Shown here in pieces: positions 46,565-54,385 of a stretch of DNA of 64,000 nt. How positions within the stretch are numbered: the first letter of the stretch is position 1; each line of letters starts with the position of its first letter. Both the position numbers and the translations under genes were made by a program. Below the pieces are notes generated by a model that worked only from the letters and a program-made list of their open reading frames with translations, searched no databases and was not told the origin of the DNA. The stretch covers positions 9,207-73,206 of the forward strand of contig CAZGHN010000013.1 of the NCBI GenBank assembly GCA_964525555.1. The letters run 5' to 3'. The stretch comes from JAFGHJ01 sp964525555 (lineage in GTDB: Bacteria; Hydrothermota; UBA3072).

Positions 46565-47440
46565 ATGTTTCAGGGTGTTTTTACTGCAATAGTTACACCA
46601 TTTAATGACGATAAAAATGTAAATGAAGAAGACCTAAAAAAATTAGTCGATTTTAATATTGAAAATGGGGTTTCCGGTATAGTTCCAATGGGAACGACCG
46701 GCGAATCTCCTACGCTTAACCATGATGAACATGTTCATGTAATAGAATTAGTCTGCAAACATGTCGATAAAAGAGTCCCGGTCATAGCCGGTACTGGTTC
46801 GAATTCTACAAGAGAAGCTCTTTTTATGACCTCCAGAGCTAAAGACCTGGGAGCAGATGCAAGCCTCCAGGTAGCACCCTATTACAACAAACCGACACAA
46901 GAAGGATTTTATCGCCATTTCACAACAATTGCCGATGAAGTCGACCTTCCTATGATTGTGTATAACATCCCGGGGAGAACCGGCAAAAACATAGAAACCG
47001 ATACAATAGTGAGATTAGCAGAACATCCCAACATTGTCGGAGTAAAAGAAGCGTCGGGAAGTCTTCCTCAGATGATGGAAGTAATAGATAGAACTCCCGA
47101 TGATTTTATTGTTCTTTCCGGGGACGACAACCTAACTCTTCCTTTAATGGCAGCAGGAGGGAAAGGCGTTATAAGTGTTGCGAGCAATATCGTTCCAGAT
47201 AGAATGCGCGCAATGGTAAGAGCAGGTCTGGACGGCGACTTCGGAAAAATGAGAAATTTACATTATGCGCTTTTACCTTTATTCAAAGTCGAGTTTATCG
47301 AGACTAACCCGATACCTATAAAAACAGCGCTCGCTATGAAAGGAATGATTAGAGAAGTTTTCCGCCTTCCTATGTGTGAAATGGGCGCAGAAAACAAGAA
47401 AAAACTGAAAGCCATTCTTAAAGAGCTTAGAATTTTGTAG
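46565..47440 (+). CDS. dapA: 4-hydroxy-tetrahydrodipicolinate synthase
   Basis: A 291-aa DapA TIM barrel condensing pyruvate with aspartate semialdehyde. IVTPFNDDKNVNEEDLKKLVDFNIENGVSGIVPMGTTGESPTL, VIAGTGSNSTREAL, LPMIVYNIPGRTGKNI (catalytic Tyr) and IVGVKEASGSLPQM (Schiff-base Lys), then LSGDDNLTLPLMAAGGKGVISVASN. SD ataggaggttag precedes ATG. It ends the dap operon; a short cacaaag-type repeat (47443-47478) follows. Confidence 0.97.
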   Translation: MFQGVFTAIVTPFNDDKNVNEEDLKKLVDFNIENGVSGIVPMGTTGESPTLNHDEHVHVIELVCKHVDKRVPVIAGTGSNSTREALFMTSRAKDLGADASLQVAPYYNKPTQEGFYRHFTTIADEVDLPMIVYNIPGRTGKNIETDTIVRLAEHPNIVGVKEASGSLPQMMEVIDRTPDDFIVLSGDDNLTLPLMAAGGKGVISVASNIVPDRMRAMVRAGLDGDFGKMRNLHYALLPLFKVEFIETNPIPIKTALAMKGMIREVFRLPMCEMGAENKKKLKAILKELRIL

Positions 47441-47527
47441 TTTGCCACAAAGTCACTAAGATACAAAGAATCAAAGGAGTCCTGAGCTAGAAAAATGACA
47501 GCCAACCACGGATGGTAACTTGAAAAG

Positions 47528-48661
47528 GTGAATAACGTAACGATTAAATTAAACCCATTACATATTGCCTGTATCTTTGCGATTTTTCAAGCTCTATTAA
47601 TGGCGATTTTCCTTTTTACCAGCAAAAAGGGTAATAAACATAGCAACATAATCCTGGGTTTCTGGTTTCTAAGTTTTGCAGTGATGATGTCCTGTTATTT
47701 CACTTTAAGCATTGGGGTTTGGCAATACTTCCTAAATTATCATAAATCTATTTTCATTGTAAGTCAATTGTCTCTTCTTATTGGGCCTTTATTGTATTTT
47801 TATACAAAATCATTATTGGATCAAAATTTTCGTTTTAGAAGAATTGATTTAAGTCATTTATTGCCATTCATAACAGTTGTTTGTTATATAATCGTAAGAC
47901 TGATTTTTATAGAACATTTTGCTATTTGGAGGCATCCCCTAGATGTCTTTAGCAACGGGGCTTTCTTAACTCAAATCTCCGTCTATTACATTTTAATCCT
48001 GAATTTATTAAAGTCACATGGAACTTCCATTAAAACATTCTTTTACAATAAAAGAGACTTAAAGTATAACTGGATTCGGCTTTTACTTATCGGTTCATTG
48101 GTTATATGTATTGCAAAGTTACAATCTCTTTTGATCTTATTCTTACCGGAAATTCCTAATTGGTGTTCTTATACAGCTACCGTTTACTTTTTATCCTTAT
48201 TTCTATTCCTTACTTTAGTAGTCTATGTATCTCTAAAAATACCTGATCTTCATTCATTTAGAAAAAAATATCTAAATTCAGTCTTATCGGGAACAGATAA
48301 GCTAAAACTTAAAAATAAATTGTTAGAATATATGGGTAAAGAAAAACCTTATCTGAATCCAGATTTAAAACTGGATATTCTTGCCCAGAACTTATTAATT
48401 CCAGCAAAGTATCTTTCTCAGATCATCAATGAAATGTTTCATCAAAATTTTTACGATTTTATTAATCAATATCGGGTTAAAGAGTGCATCAACTCCCTGA
48501 AGGACGAAAAGAACTCCAGAAAGACTCTCTTAAGCATTGCTTTCGAGTGTGGTTTTAATACAAAAGCTACGTTTAATTCCGCATTTAAAAAATTTACAGG
48601 AGAAACTCCCACGGAATTCAGAAAAAACAATAATTTAAATAACAATTTTAATATCAAGTAA
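47528..48661 (+). CDS. Cassette 1 regulator: seven-TM protein with C-terminal AraC HTH
   Basis: A 377-aa membrane-anchored regulator. About seven hydrophobic helices span residues 8-245 (IACIFAIFQALLMAIFLFT; IILGFWFLSFAVMMSCYF; LSLLIGPLLYFYTKSLL and others). A cytoplasmic linker (KLKLKNKLLEYMGKEKPYLNPDLKLDILAQNLLI) leads to an AraC HTH (about 280-370): LSQIINEMFHQNFYDFINQYRVKECI and LLSIAFECGFNTKATFNSAFKKFTGETPTEFRK. The GTG start gives MNNVTIKLNPLHIACI, aligning with the start of copy 3. Unlike copies 2 and 3 it lacks the duplicated promoter and is preceded by repeat remnants. It likely controls the propeller gene downstream; signal unknown. Confidence 0.88.
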   Translation: MNNVTIKLNPLHIACIFAIFQALLMAIFLFTSKKGNKHSNIILGFWFLSFAVMMSCYFTLSIGVWQYFLNYHKSIFIVSQLSLLIGPLLYFYTKSLLDQNFRFRRIDLSHLLPFITVVCYIIVRLIFIEHFAIWRHPLDVFSNGAFLTQISVYYILILNLLKSHGTSIKTFFYNKRDLKYNWIRLLLIGSLVICIAKLQSLLILFLPEIPNWCSYTATVYFLSLFLFLTLVVYVSLKIPDLHSFRKKYLNSVLSGTDKLKLKNKLLEYMGKEKPYLNPDLKLDILAQNLLIPAKYLSQIINEMFHQNFYDFINQYRVKECINSLKDEKNSRKTLLSIAFECGFNTKATFNSAFKKFTGETPTEFRKNNNLNNNFNIK

Positions 48662-48695
48662 GAATCGATAAAAAAGTAAAAATTCATCCAGTTTG

Positions 48696-48723
48696 TCGAC
48701 ATTTTTTCTCCTTTGAATACAAT
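48696..48723 (+). promoter_or_regulatory. Cassette 1 effector promoter with TTTGTCGAC element
   Basis: TCGACA (48696-48701, within gTTTGTCGACA), 16-nt spacer, TACAAT (48718-48723). A leader of about 110 nt follows with a small GGGAAAACCC hairpin (about 48735-48745) and SD aaaggagg. The TTTGTCGAC element recurs before both other effectors. Confidence 0.65.
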
Positions 48724-48841
48724 TAACATAATAAGGGAAAACCCGGGTTAAATTACAAAAAAGCTAATAAATAAGTTGAATGAGGAAATGGAGTTTGCCC
48801 TGTGTATCTAATCAGTTTTAGAATTTAAAAGGAGGTTTAAA

Positions 48842-50047
48842 ATGGTCAGAAAAGAATTGTTGGTTTTTATGTTATTAGGTATTTCATCTTTATGTCATGC
48901 TCAGAATCCATCCGGTCCGTACTTCGGACAGACCCCTCCGGGTTCGACACCGGAAATTTTCGCTCCCGATTTTATCTCGGTTGACGGAAGATTCGAGCAG
49001 AATGCCGCTTTTACACCCGACGGCAAAGAATTTTATTTCAGCACTACAACCAGCAACTGGGACGGGTTTAGCATTTATTATACAAAGGAAATTGATAGTA
49101 TATGGTCAGATCCTAAACTTGCCGATACGATATTTGGCTTCTATGGTAATACCGAACCGTTTATAACCAGTGATGGGCAAAGATTGTTTTTCGTTTCACC
49201 GCGTCCTTCGGCACCACCATGGAATACAGATATATGGGTGTGTGAACGTGACGACACGACCTGGTCTTCCCCTGTAAAAGTTGATTCTCCTCTGGTCAGC
49301 TCGACCAATAGGGAATGGCATCCCACAGTAAGTCTTGATAGTACTTTATATTTTCAATCTTTAAATCGACCCGGTGGCTACGGTGCTGCAGATATATATA
49401 AAGCCGAATTGGATAGCGCAGGACAGTATTCGATTGTTGAGAATCTTGGGGACATTATTAATTCGAGCTACGGAGATGGTGAAGCTACAATCGCTCCCGA
49501 TGAAAGTTTTCTTATCTTCTCTTCATATAGACCGGGTTACGGAGAATCTGATATATATATTTCGTTTAACGATAATGACTCTTGGACAACACCAATAAAC
49601 TTAGGCCCTACAATAAATACAAGCCAGGCGGAATATGGTATGGCCCTTTCTCCCGATGGCTTATATATGTTTTTTACAAGAAGAGAAGCATGGCAAACTA
49701 CTGAAGATTCCGATCTCTGGTGGGTCAGTACAAGTTTTATAGATTCTATAAAAAGCGGAATTGCAATTGAAAATCCAGAATATTTTGAATTAAATCAAAA
49801 TTATCCCAATCCTTTTTATTCCTCGACTGTGATTTCGTATTCCTTGTCCAAACCCGCATCGGTGGTAGAACTAAGCGTATATGATGTACTGGGAAGTAAG
49901 GTTCGGACTTTTGTTGAGGTAACTCAGGTTGCAGGAAACTACAATGTTCTTTTTGATGCAAAAAATCTTTCGGCAGGGGTATATTTCTACAATCTGAGTG
50001 TCGATGAGGTCCTTTCCGAAAAGAAGAAAATGCTGTTTTTACGATAG
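48842..50047 (+). CDS. Cassette 1 effector: secreted PD40 beta-propeller with sorting domain
   Basis: A 401-aa exported protein. Signal peptide MVRKELLVFMLLGISSLCHA; the mature N-terminus carries the cassette signature YFGQTPPGSTPEIFAPDFIS. PD40-like blades from about 45 to 300 (AAFTPDGKEFYF, FITSDGQRLFFVS, TVSLDSTLYFQS, TIAPDESFLIFSSYRPG, ALSPDGLYMFFTRREAW). A C-terminal sorting domain (about 315-401): ELNQNYPNPFYSSTVISYSL, VYDVLGSKVRTF, GVYFYNLSVDEVLSEKKKMLFLR. Strong SD aaaggagg. Function unknown; propellers of this type bind glycans, peptides or metals. Confidence 0.88.
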   Translation: MVRKELLVFMLLGISSLCHAQNPSGPYFGQTPPGSTPEIFAPDFISVDGRFEQNAAFTPDGKEFYFSTTTSNWDGFSIYYTKEIDSIWSDPKLADTIFGFYGNTEPFITSDGQRLFFVSPRPSAPPWNTDIWVCERDDTTWSSPVKVDSPLVSSTNREWHPTVSLDSTLYFQSLNRPGGYGAADIYKAELDSAGQYSIVENLGDIINSSYGDGEATIAPDESFLIFSSYRPGYGESDIYISFNDNDSWTTPINLGPTINTSQAEYGMALSPDGLYMFFTRREAWQTTEDSDLWWVSTSFIDSIKSGIAIENPEYFELNQNYPNPFYSSTVISYSLSKPASVVELSVYDVLGSKVRTFVEVTQVAGNYNVLFDAKNLSAGVYFYNLSVDEVLSEKKKMLFLR

Positions 50048-50060
50048 AAAGTGATTGTTG

Positions 50061-50292
50061 TCGATCAGGCCGCATATTTGAGATGACAGAAAAACCGTAA
50101 GCGAGCCTTCTCAGATATACGGCCTGATATATATTGTCACAGAAACCCGTAGTTTTCTTTACTGCCAGTTGTTTTTTAATTCATAACTCTTATCCCTTTC
50201 CAATTCAAAATTCAACACTCAAAATTAAAAATTATCAATCGGTGCGAAGCATCCCCACCCCCTTGACATATTACCCTATTTTCGGGTATAAT
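50061..50292 (+). repeat. Cassette spacer, copy A: long hairpin plus leaderless promoter
   Basis: A 232-bp non-coding module with no gaps relative to copy B at 52861-53092 (13 mismatches by hand count; only 4 in the 192-nt core 50074-50265). It contains an imperfect 20-bp inverted repeat (50064-50083 and 50109-50128, mismatches mostly G-U), the TTCAAAATT-type stretch (50201-50240), tcggtgcgaagc (50239-50250), and a promoter TTGACA (50263)-N18-TATAAT (50287). The coding sequences on both sides are less conserved. Confidence 0.85.
50263..50292 (+). promoter_or_regulatory. Regulator 2 promoter, leaderless type
   Basis: TTGACA (50263-50268), 18-nt spacer, TATAAT (50287-50292), then exactly 6 nt to ATG 50299; no SD. 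Confidence 0.8.
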
Positions 50293-50298
50293 ATAAAT

Positions 50299-51435
50299 AT
50301 GAATGTGGTAATGATTAATTTAAATCTAATAGACATTGCCTGTGTTATTGCGATCTTTCAGGCTTTGTTAATGGCTGTTTTCTTTTTTACCAGCAAAAAG
50401 GGTAGGAAACAGAGCAACATAATTTTAGGATTCTGGCTTTTAAGTTTTGCAATTATTCTAACCAGTTACTTTCTTGTAAGTTATTGGGTTTGGCAATACT
50501 TCCTAAATTATCATAAATCTATTTTCGTTTTAAGTCAATTTTCCCTTCTGATTGGACCTCTATTATACTTTTATACACTGTCGTTATTAGACGAAAAATT
50601 TCGTTTCCGAAAGAGAGATTTAATTCACTTATTACCATTTGTAATTCTTACTTTTTATTTAATGGTCAGATTTATTTTTATCAGTGATTTTACAATTATT
50701 GAGAGTTTTTCGGATTTCCTTTGTAATGGCCTCTTTTTAGTACAGAACCTATTCTATTACATTCTAATTTTGAAGTTATTAAAGTTACATGAACTTTCTA
50801 TAAAAACATTCTTCGCCAATAAAAGAGATTTAAAGTATAATTGGATCCGGTTTTTAATGATCGGCTCATTTGTTATATGGATCGCAAAGTTGCAATCTTT
50901 TTTATTCTGGTTAAAACCAGTAAATCCTAGTTGGTGTTGTTACACGTCTACAGCTTGTTTTTTGGCCGCATTTTTATTTGTTAATTCGATAGTTTATATA
51001 TCTTTAAAAATACCTAATCTTTTTTTGTTTAACAAAAAATATGTGTATTCAAGTTTATCGGAAACAGATAAACTGAATTTGAAAACTCAATTGTTAAAAT
51101 ATATGAACGAAGAAAAGCTTTATCTGGATCCAAATTTAAATTTAGAAACGCTTGCAAAAAAAATATCGGTTACCAGAGAACATCTTTCGCAAATCATAAA
51201 TGAAATGTGTAATCAAAATTTTTACGATTTTGTTAATCAATATCGTGTCAAGGAATGCATCGGCTGCTTAAAAGATGGAAATAATGGCAAGAAAACTCTT
51301 CTGCGAATCGCCCTCGAATGCGGTTTTAGCTCAAAGGCTACCTTCAATTCCGCCTTCAAAAAATTCACAGGAGTGACTCCAAAAGAATTCAGAAACGGAA
51401 ACTTTAGTTTCAAGGAAGAATTAATAAAAAGATAA
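50299..51435 (+). CDS. Cassette 2 regulator: seven-TM protein with C-terminal AraC HTH
   Basis: A 378-aa paralogue of the 47528 regulator, colinear along its whole length. Seven helices (IACVIAIFQALLMAVFFFT; ILGFWLLSFAIILTSYFL; FSLLIGPLLYFYTLSLL; LLPFVILTFYLMVRFIFI; LFLVQNLFYYILIL; IRFLMIGSFVIWIAKL; CFLAAFLFVNSIVYISL), then an AraC HTH with LLRIALECGFSSKATFNSAFKKFTGVTPKEF. The start is set by the promoter at 50287-50292 and by alignment with paralogues; the longer frame upstream reads through the repeat spacer. A second ATG lies at codon 5 (50311). Confidence 0.88.
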   Translation: MNVVMINLNLIDIACVIAIFQALLMAVFFFTSKKGRKQSNIILGFWLLSFAIILTSYFLVSYWVWQYFLNYHKSIFVLSQFSLLIGPLLYFYTLSLLDEKFRFRKRDLIHLLPFVILTFYLMVRFIFISDFTIIESFSDFLCNGLFLVQNLFYYILILKLLKLHELSIKTFFANKRDLKYNWIRFLMIGSFVIWIAKLQSFLFWLKPVNPSWCCYTSTACFLAAFLFVNSIVYISLKIPNLFLFNKKYVYSSLSETDKLNLKTQLLKYMNEEKLYLDPNLNLETLAKKISVTREHLSQIINEMCNQNFYDFVNQYRVKECIGCLKDGNNGKKTLLRIALECGFSSKATFNSAFKKFTGVTPKEFRNGNFSFKEELIKR

Positions 51436-51537
51436 TAATCCATTTGTCTTGGTCCTCTAAAAAGTAGAAATACTACTCAATAACTTTTTTAATATCATAT
51501 AAAAAATCTATAAAAAGGTGTGCCTACATGTAGTTTG

Positions 51538-51566
51538 TCGACAACGTTTTGTCTTTTTATTATAAT
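51538..51566 (+). promoter_or_regulatory. Cassette 2 effector promoter with TTTGTCGAC element
   Basis: TCGACA (51538-51543, in gTTTGTCGACA), 17-nt spacer, TATAAT (51561-51566). A leader of about 100 nt with SD aaaggagg precedes ATG 51672. This leader also contains the box AAGGaGAAAAcCgtcTTAAA seen in copies 1 and 3. Confidence 0.68.
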
Positions 51567-51671
51567 TGTAAAAAAAGGAGAAAACCGTCTTAAATGGCTA
51601 TCTTAATAAAGTACTGTGATATAAAGAAAAAGTTTTGGCCGAATTTAAAAACCAATAAAAGGAGGTTTAAA

Positions 51672-52850
51672 ATGGTTAGAAAAAGATTGTTTATGGTTTT
51701 ATTTTTAGTTTTTTCGTGGGTTTGTTTCGCTCAGGACTATTTTGGGCAAACTCCACCCGGTGACTCAGCCATAGTTTTTGCTCCCGGCATAGTTTCGTTA
51801 GAAGGCAGGTATGAGTATTGTCCTGCGTTCTCTCCCGACGGCAATCAATTTTACTTCGGAGTAACAAACTCGAATTGGAGCCATTGTGATATATGGGTTA
51901 CAGAATATAGAGATAGCCAATGGACAACCCAGGAAAAGGTTTCTATACTGGACAGTCTTGATGGCTGGATCCCCTACATCAGTCCTGATGGAGCAACGTT
52001 TTATCTTAGTTCAGCTTATCCATCATGGCCACCCGCTAACATATGGAAATGTGACATAATAAATGACACCCTGAAAAACTTAACAAAACTTGATGCTCCC
52101 ATAAACTCTAATTCTAATGAATGGAGGGTGGGCGTTAGTAATGATAGTATGATGGTTTTTTGTTCAAACAGAAGTGGTACCTTGGGCGAGCAGGATTTGT
52201 ATTATGCGATTCCGGATGGAGGGACCTATACAACTGCAATAAACTTTGGCGACCCTGTAAATAGCAGCTATAACGATGCTTCGGTTTATATAGCTCCGAA
52301 CGGAAGTTACATCATGTTTGAATCGGAAAGACCGGGTGGTTATGGTCAGTCAGATATCTATATTTCCTTTAAAGTAGATGATAGTACATGGTCAAACCCA
52401 CAAAACATGGGCCCAACTATTAACACTTCATATATCGAAGATCTACCTTCTATAACACCCGATGGTCAATATCTAATGTTTTGCAGGAGAGAAGCATGGG
52501 TAACGTCGGAAGATACCGATATTTGGTGGATTAGCGCAAGCATTATTGATTCTTTACAAAGCGGCATTGATCTTCCGGAATCCCGAAATTTCAAATTGAG
52601 TCAAAACTATCCTAACCCTTTTAACTCCAGAACTGTGATTTCGTACTCTATATCCAAACCCGCATCGGTAGAATTAAATGTATACGATGTTCTGGGGAAT
52701 AAGGTCCGGACTTTGGTTAATGAAACCCAGTCAGCAGGGGACTATGATGTCCCCTTTGATGCAAATAATCTTTCAGCAGGTGTTTATTTCTGTAAGCTGA
52801 GTGTCGATGGGGTCTTTTCAGAAAAGAAGAAAATGTTGTTTTTGCGTTAG
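51672..52850 (+). CDS. Cassette 2 effector: secreted PD40 beta-propeller with sorting domain
   Basis: A 392-aa exported protein. I use ATG 51672 (SD aaaggaggttta), which gives signal MVRKRLFMVLFLVFSWVCFA; an earlier in-frame ATG (51594) adds a soluble extension and lacks an SD. The mature start DYFGQTPPGDSAIVFAP matches the cassette motif. Blades: PAFSPDGNQFYFG, YISPDGATFYLSS, VSNDSMMVFCSN, IAPNGSYIMFES, SITPDGQYLMFCRREAW. The C-terminal sorting domain NYPNPFNSRTVISYSISK...VYDVLGNKVRTLVNE...GVYFCKLSVDG is nearly the same as in copy 3, while the propeller is more divergent. Confidence 0.88.
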   Translation: MVRKRLFMVLFLVFSWVCFAQDYFGQTPPGDSAIVFAPGIVSLEGRYEYCPAFSPDGNQFYFGVTNSNWSHCDIWVTEYRDSQWTTQEKVSILDSLDGWIPYISPDGATFYLSSAYPSWPPANIWKCDIINDTLKNLTKLDAPINSNSNEWRVGVSNDSMMVFCSNRSGTLGEQDLYYAIPDGGTYTTAINFGDPVNSSYNDASVYIAPNGSYIMFESERPGGYGQSDIYISFKVDDSTWSNPQNMGPTINTSYIEDLPSITPDGQYLMFCRREAWVTSEDTDIWWISASIIDSLQSGIDLPESRNFKLSQNYPNPFNSRTVISYSISKPASVELNVYDVLGNKVRTLVNETQSAGDYDVPFDANNLSAGVYFCKLSVDGVFSEKKKMLFLR

Positions 52851-52860
52851 GTGACGATTG

Positions 52861-53092
52861 TTGATCAGGTCGTATATTTGAGATGACAGAAAAACCGTAA
52901 GCGAGCCTTCTCAGATATGCGGCCTGATATATATTGTCACAGAAACCCGGAGTTTTCTTTACTGCCAGCTGTTTTTTAATTCATAACTCTTATCCCTTTC
53001 CAATTCAAAATTCAACACTCAAAATTAAAAATTATCAATCGGTGCGAAGCATCCCCTCCCCCTTGACATCCCACCCTGTTTCCGAGTATAAT
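52861..53092 (+). repeat. Cassette spacer, copy B: long hairpin plus leaderless promoter
   Basis: The second copy of the 232-bp module, offset exactly 2,800 bp from copy A. The inverted repeat arms are 52864-52883 and 52909-52928; several differences from copy A turn Watson-Crick pairs into G-U pairs and keep the stem. It ends in a promoter TTGACA (53063)-N18-TATAAT (53087). Confidence 0.85.
53063..53092 (+). promoter_or_regulatory. Regulator 3 promoter, leaderless type
   Basis: TTGACA (53063-53068), 18-nt spacer, TATAAT (53087-53092), then 7 nt to ATG 53100; no SD. Confidence 0.8.
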
Positions 53093-53099
53093 ATAAAAA

Positions 53100-54233
53100 A
53101 TGAATAATATAGTAATTAAATTAAGTCTAATAGATATTGCCTGTATTGTTGCCCTTTTTCAAGCTCTATTAATGGCTATTTTCCTTTTTACCAGCAAAAA
53201 GGGTAATAGGCAGAGTAATAGAATTTTAGGTTTCTGGCTTTTAAGTTTTACAATTCTAATGGGTTCTTCTTTCCTTTTGAGTTATGGGGTTTCGGATTAC
53301 TTCATGAATTATCATAAATTAATTTTCGTTATGAGTAAATTTTCTCTGTTAATTGCCCCGCTATTTTACTTCTATATACTATCCTTATTGAACGAAAATT
53401 TTCGTTTTAGAAAAATAGATTTAGTTCACTTATTACCGATGATAATTATTATCTGTTACAGCAGTATCAAATTTATTTTTATAACAGATTTTATCATCTG
53501 GAAGAGTTTTCTTGATTTCTTTTGTGATGGGCTTTTCTTACTTCAAAATTTATTCTATTACTTTCTGGTCTTGAAAATATTAAAGTCACATGGGATTTCA
53601 ATCAAGACATTCTTCTCCGGTAGAATGGGTCTAAAGTATAATTGGATTCGTTTTCTAATCATTGGCTCATTTGTTGTATGGATTGCAAAGTTACAATCTT
53701 TTACATTAAAGATCATAGCAAGAGGCGTAAAGTGGTGTGTTTATTCGGCAACCTCCTATTTTATGGCGTTGTTTTTATTTGTTACTTTGATAATCTATGT
53801 CTCTCTCAAAACACCCGTTTTCCTTTTGTTCAAGAAAAAATACGTAAATTCAAATTTGTCGAAAAAGGATAAATTAAAACTTAAAAACCAATTGTTAAAA
53901 TATATGAACGAGGAAAAACTTTATCTGGATCCAACCTTAAGTTTAGACATACTTGCAAAGAAATTATCAGTTTTACCAAAACATCTTTCTCAGATTGTAA
54001 ATGAAATGTTTCTTCAAAATTTCAATGATTTCGTTAATCAATATCGTGTTAAGGAGTGTATTAACTGCCTAAAGGATGAAAACAACGGCGAAAAGACTCT
54101 GCTCCGAATTGCTTTTGAGTGTGGTTTCAATACAAAGGCTACGTTTAATGCTGCGTTTAAAAAATTTGCCGGAGTAACTCCTAAAGAGTTCAGAAAAAAT
54201 AATCACTTAAATAATGATTTCAATGTCAAGTAA
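53100..54233 (+). CDS. Cassette 3 regulator: seven-TM protein with C-terminal AraC HTH
   Basis: A 377-aa third paralogue. Seven helices (IACIVALFQALLMAIFLFT; ILGFWLLSFTILMGSSFLL; FSLLIAPLFYFYILSLL and others) and an AraC HTH: LSQIVNEMFLQNFNDFVNQYRVKECI, LLRIAFECGFNTKATFNAAFKKFAGVTPKEF. The C-terminal tail NNHLNNDFNVK matches the NNNLNNNFNIK of copy 1 and differs from copy 2, so copies 1 and 3 may share a closer 3' end. The start is fixed by the upstream promoter. Confidence 0.88.
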   Translation: MNNIVIKLSLIDIACIVALFQALLMAIFLFTSKKGNRQSNRILGFWLLSFTILMGSSFLLSYGVSDYFMNYHKLIFVMSKFSLLIAPLFYFYILSLLNENFRFRKIDLVHLLPMIIIICYSSIKFIFITDFIIWKSFLDFFCDGLFLLQNLFYYFLVLKILKSHGISIKTFFSGRMGLKYNWIRFLIIGSFVVWIAKLQSFTLKIIARGVKWCVYSATSYFMALFLFVTLIIYVSLKTPVFLLFKKKYVNSNLSKKDKLKLKNQLLKYMNEEKLYLDPTLSLDILAKKLSVLPKHLSQIVNEMFLQNFNDFVNQYRVKECINCLKDENNGEKTLLRIAFECGFNTKATFNAAFKKFAGVTPKEFRKNNHLNNDFNVK

Positions 54234-54267
54234 GAGCTGATAAGAAAGTAAAATTTCATAACTTTTG

Positions 54268-54296
54268 TCGACTTTTCTCCCCCTTTTTGATATCAT
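54268..54296 (+). promoter_or_regulatory. Cassette 3 effector promoter with TTTGTCGAC element
   Basis: TCGACT (54268-54273, in TTTTGTCGACT), 17-nt spacer, TATCAT (54291-54296). A leader of about 85 nt follows with AAGGGGAAAAATCCCGACTTAA (about 54302-54323, able to form a GGGG/CCC hairpin) and SD aaaggaggg. Confidence 0.62.
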
Positions 54297-54385
54297 GACT
54301 AAAAGGGGAAAAATCCCGACTTAATAAAACATAAGTATTTTCCCCCGCATACTTGGCGAAAAATAAAACCTAAAAGGAGGGTTAT

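Noticed and set aside
50134..50298. Longer N-terminus for regulator 2
   Set aside because: It reads through the duplicated spacer and promoter; the paralogues begin at the position of ATG 50299.
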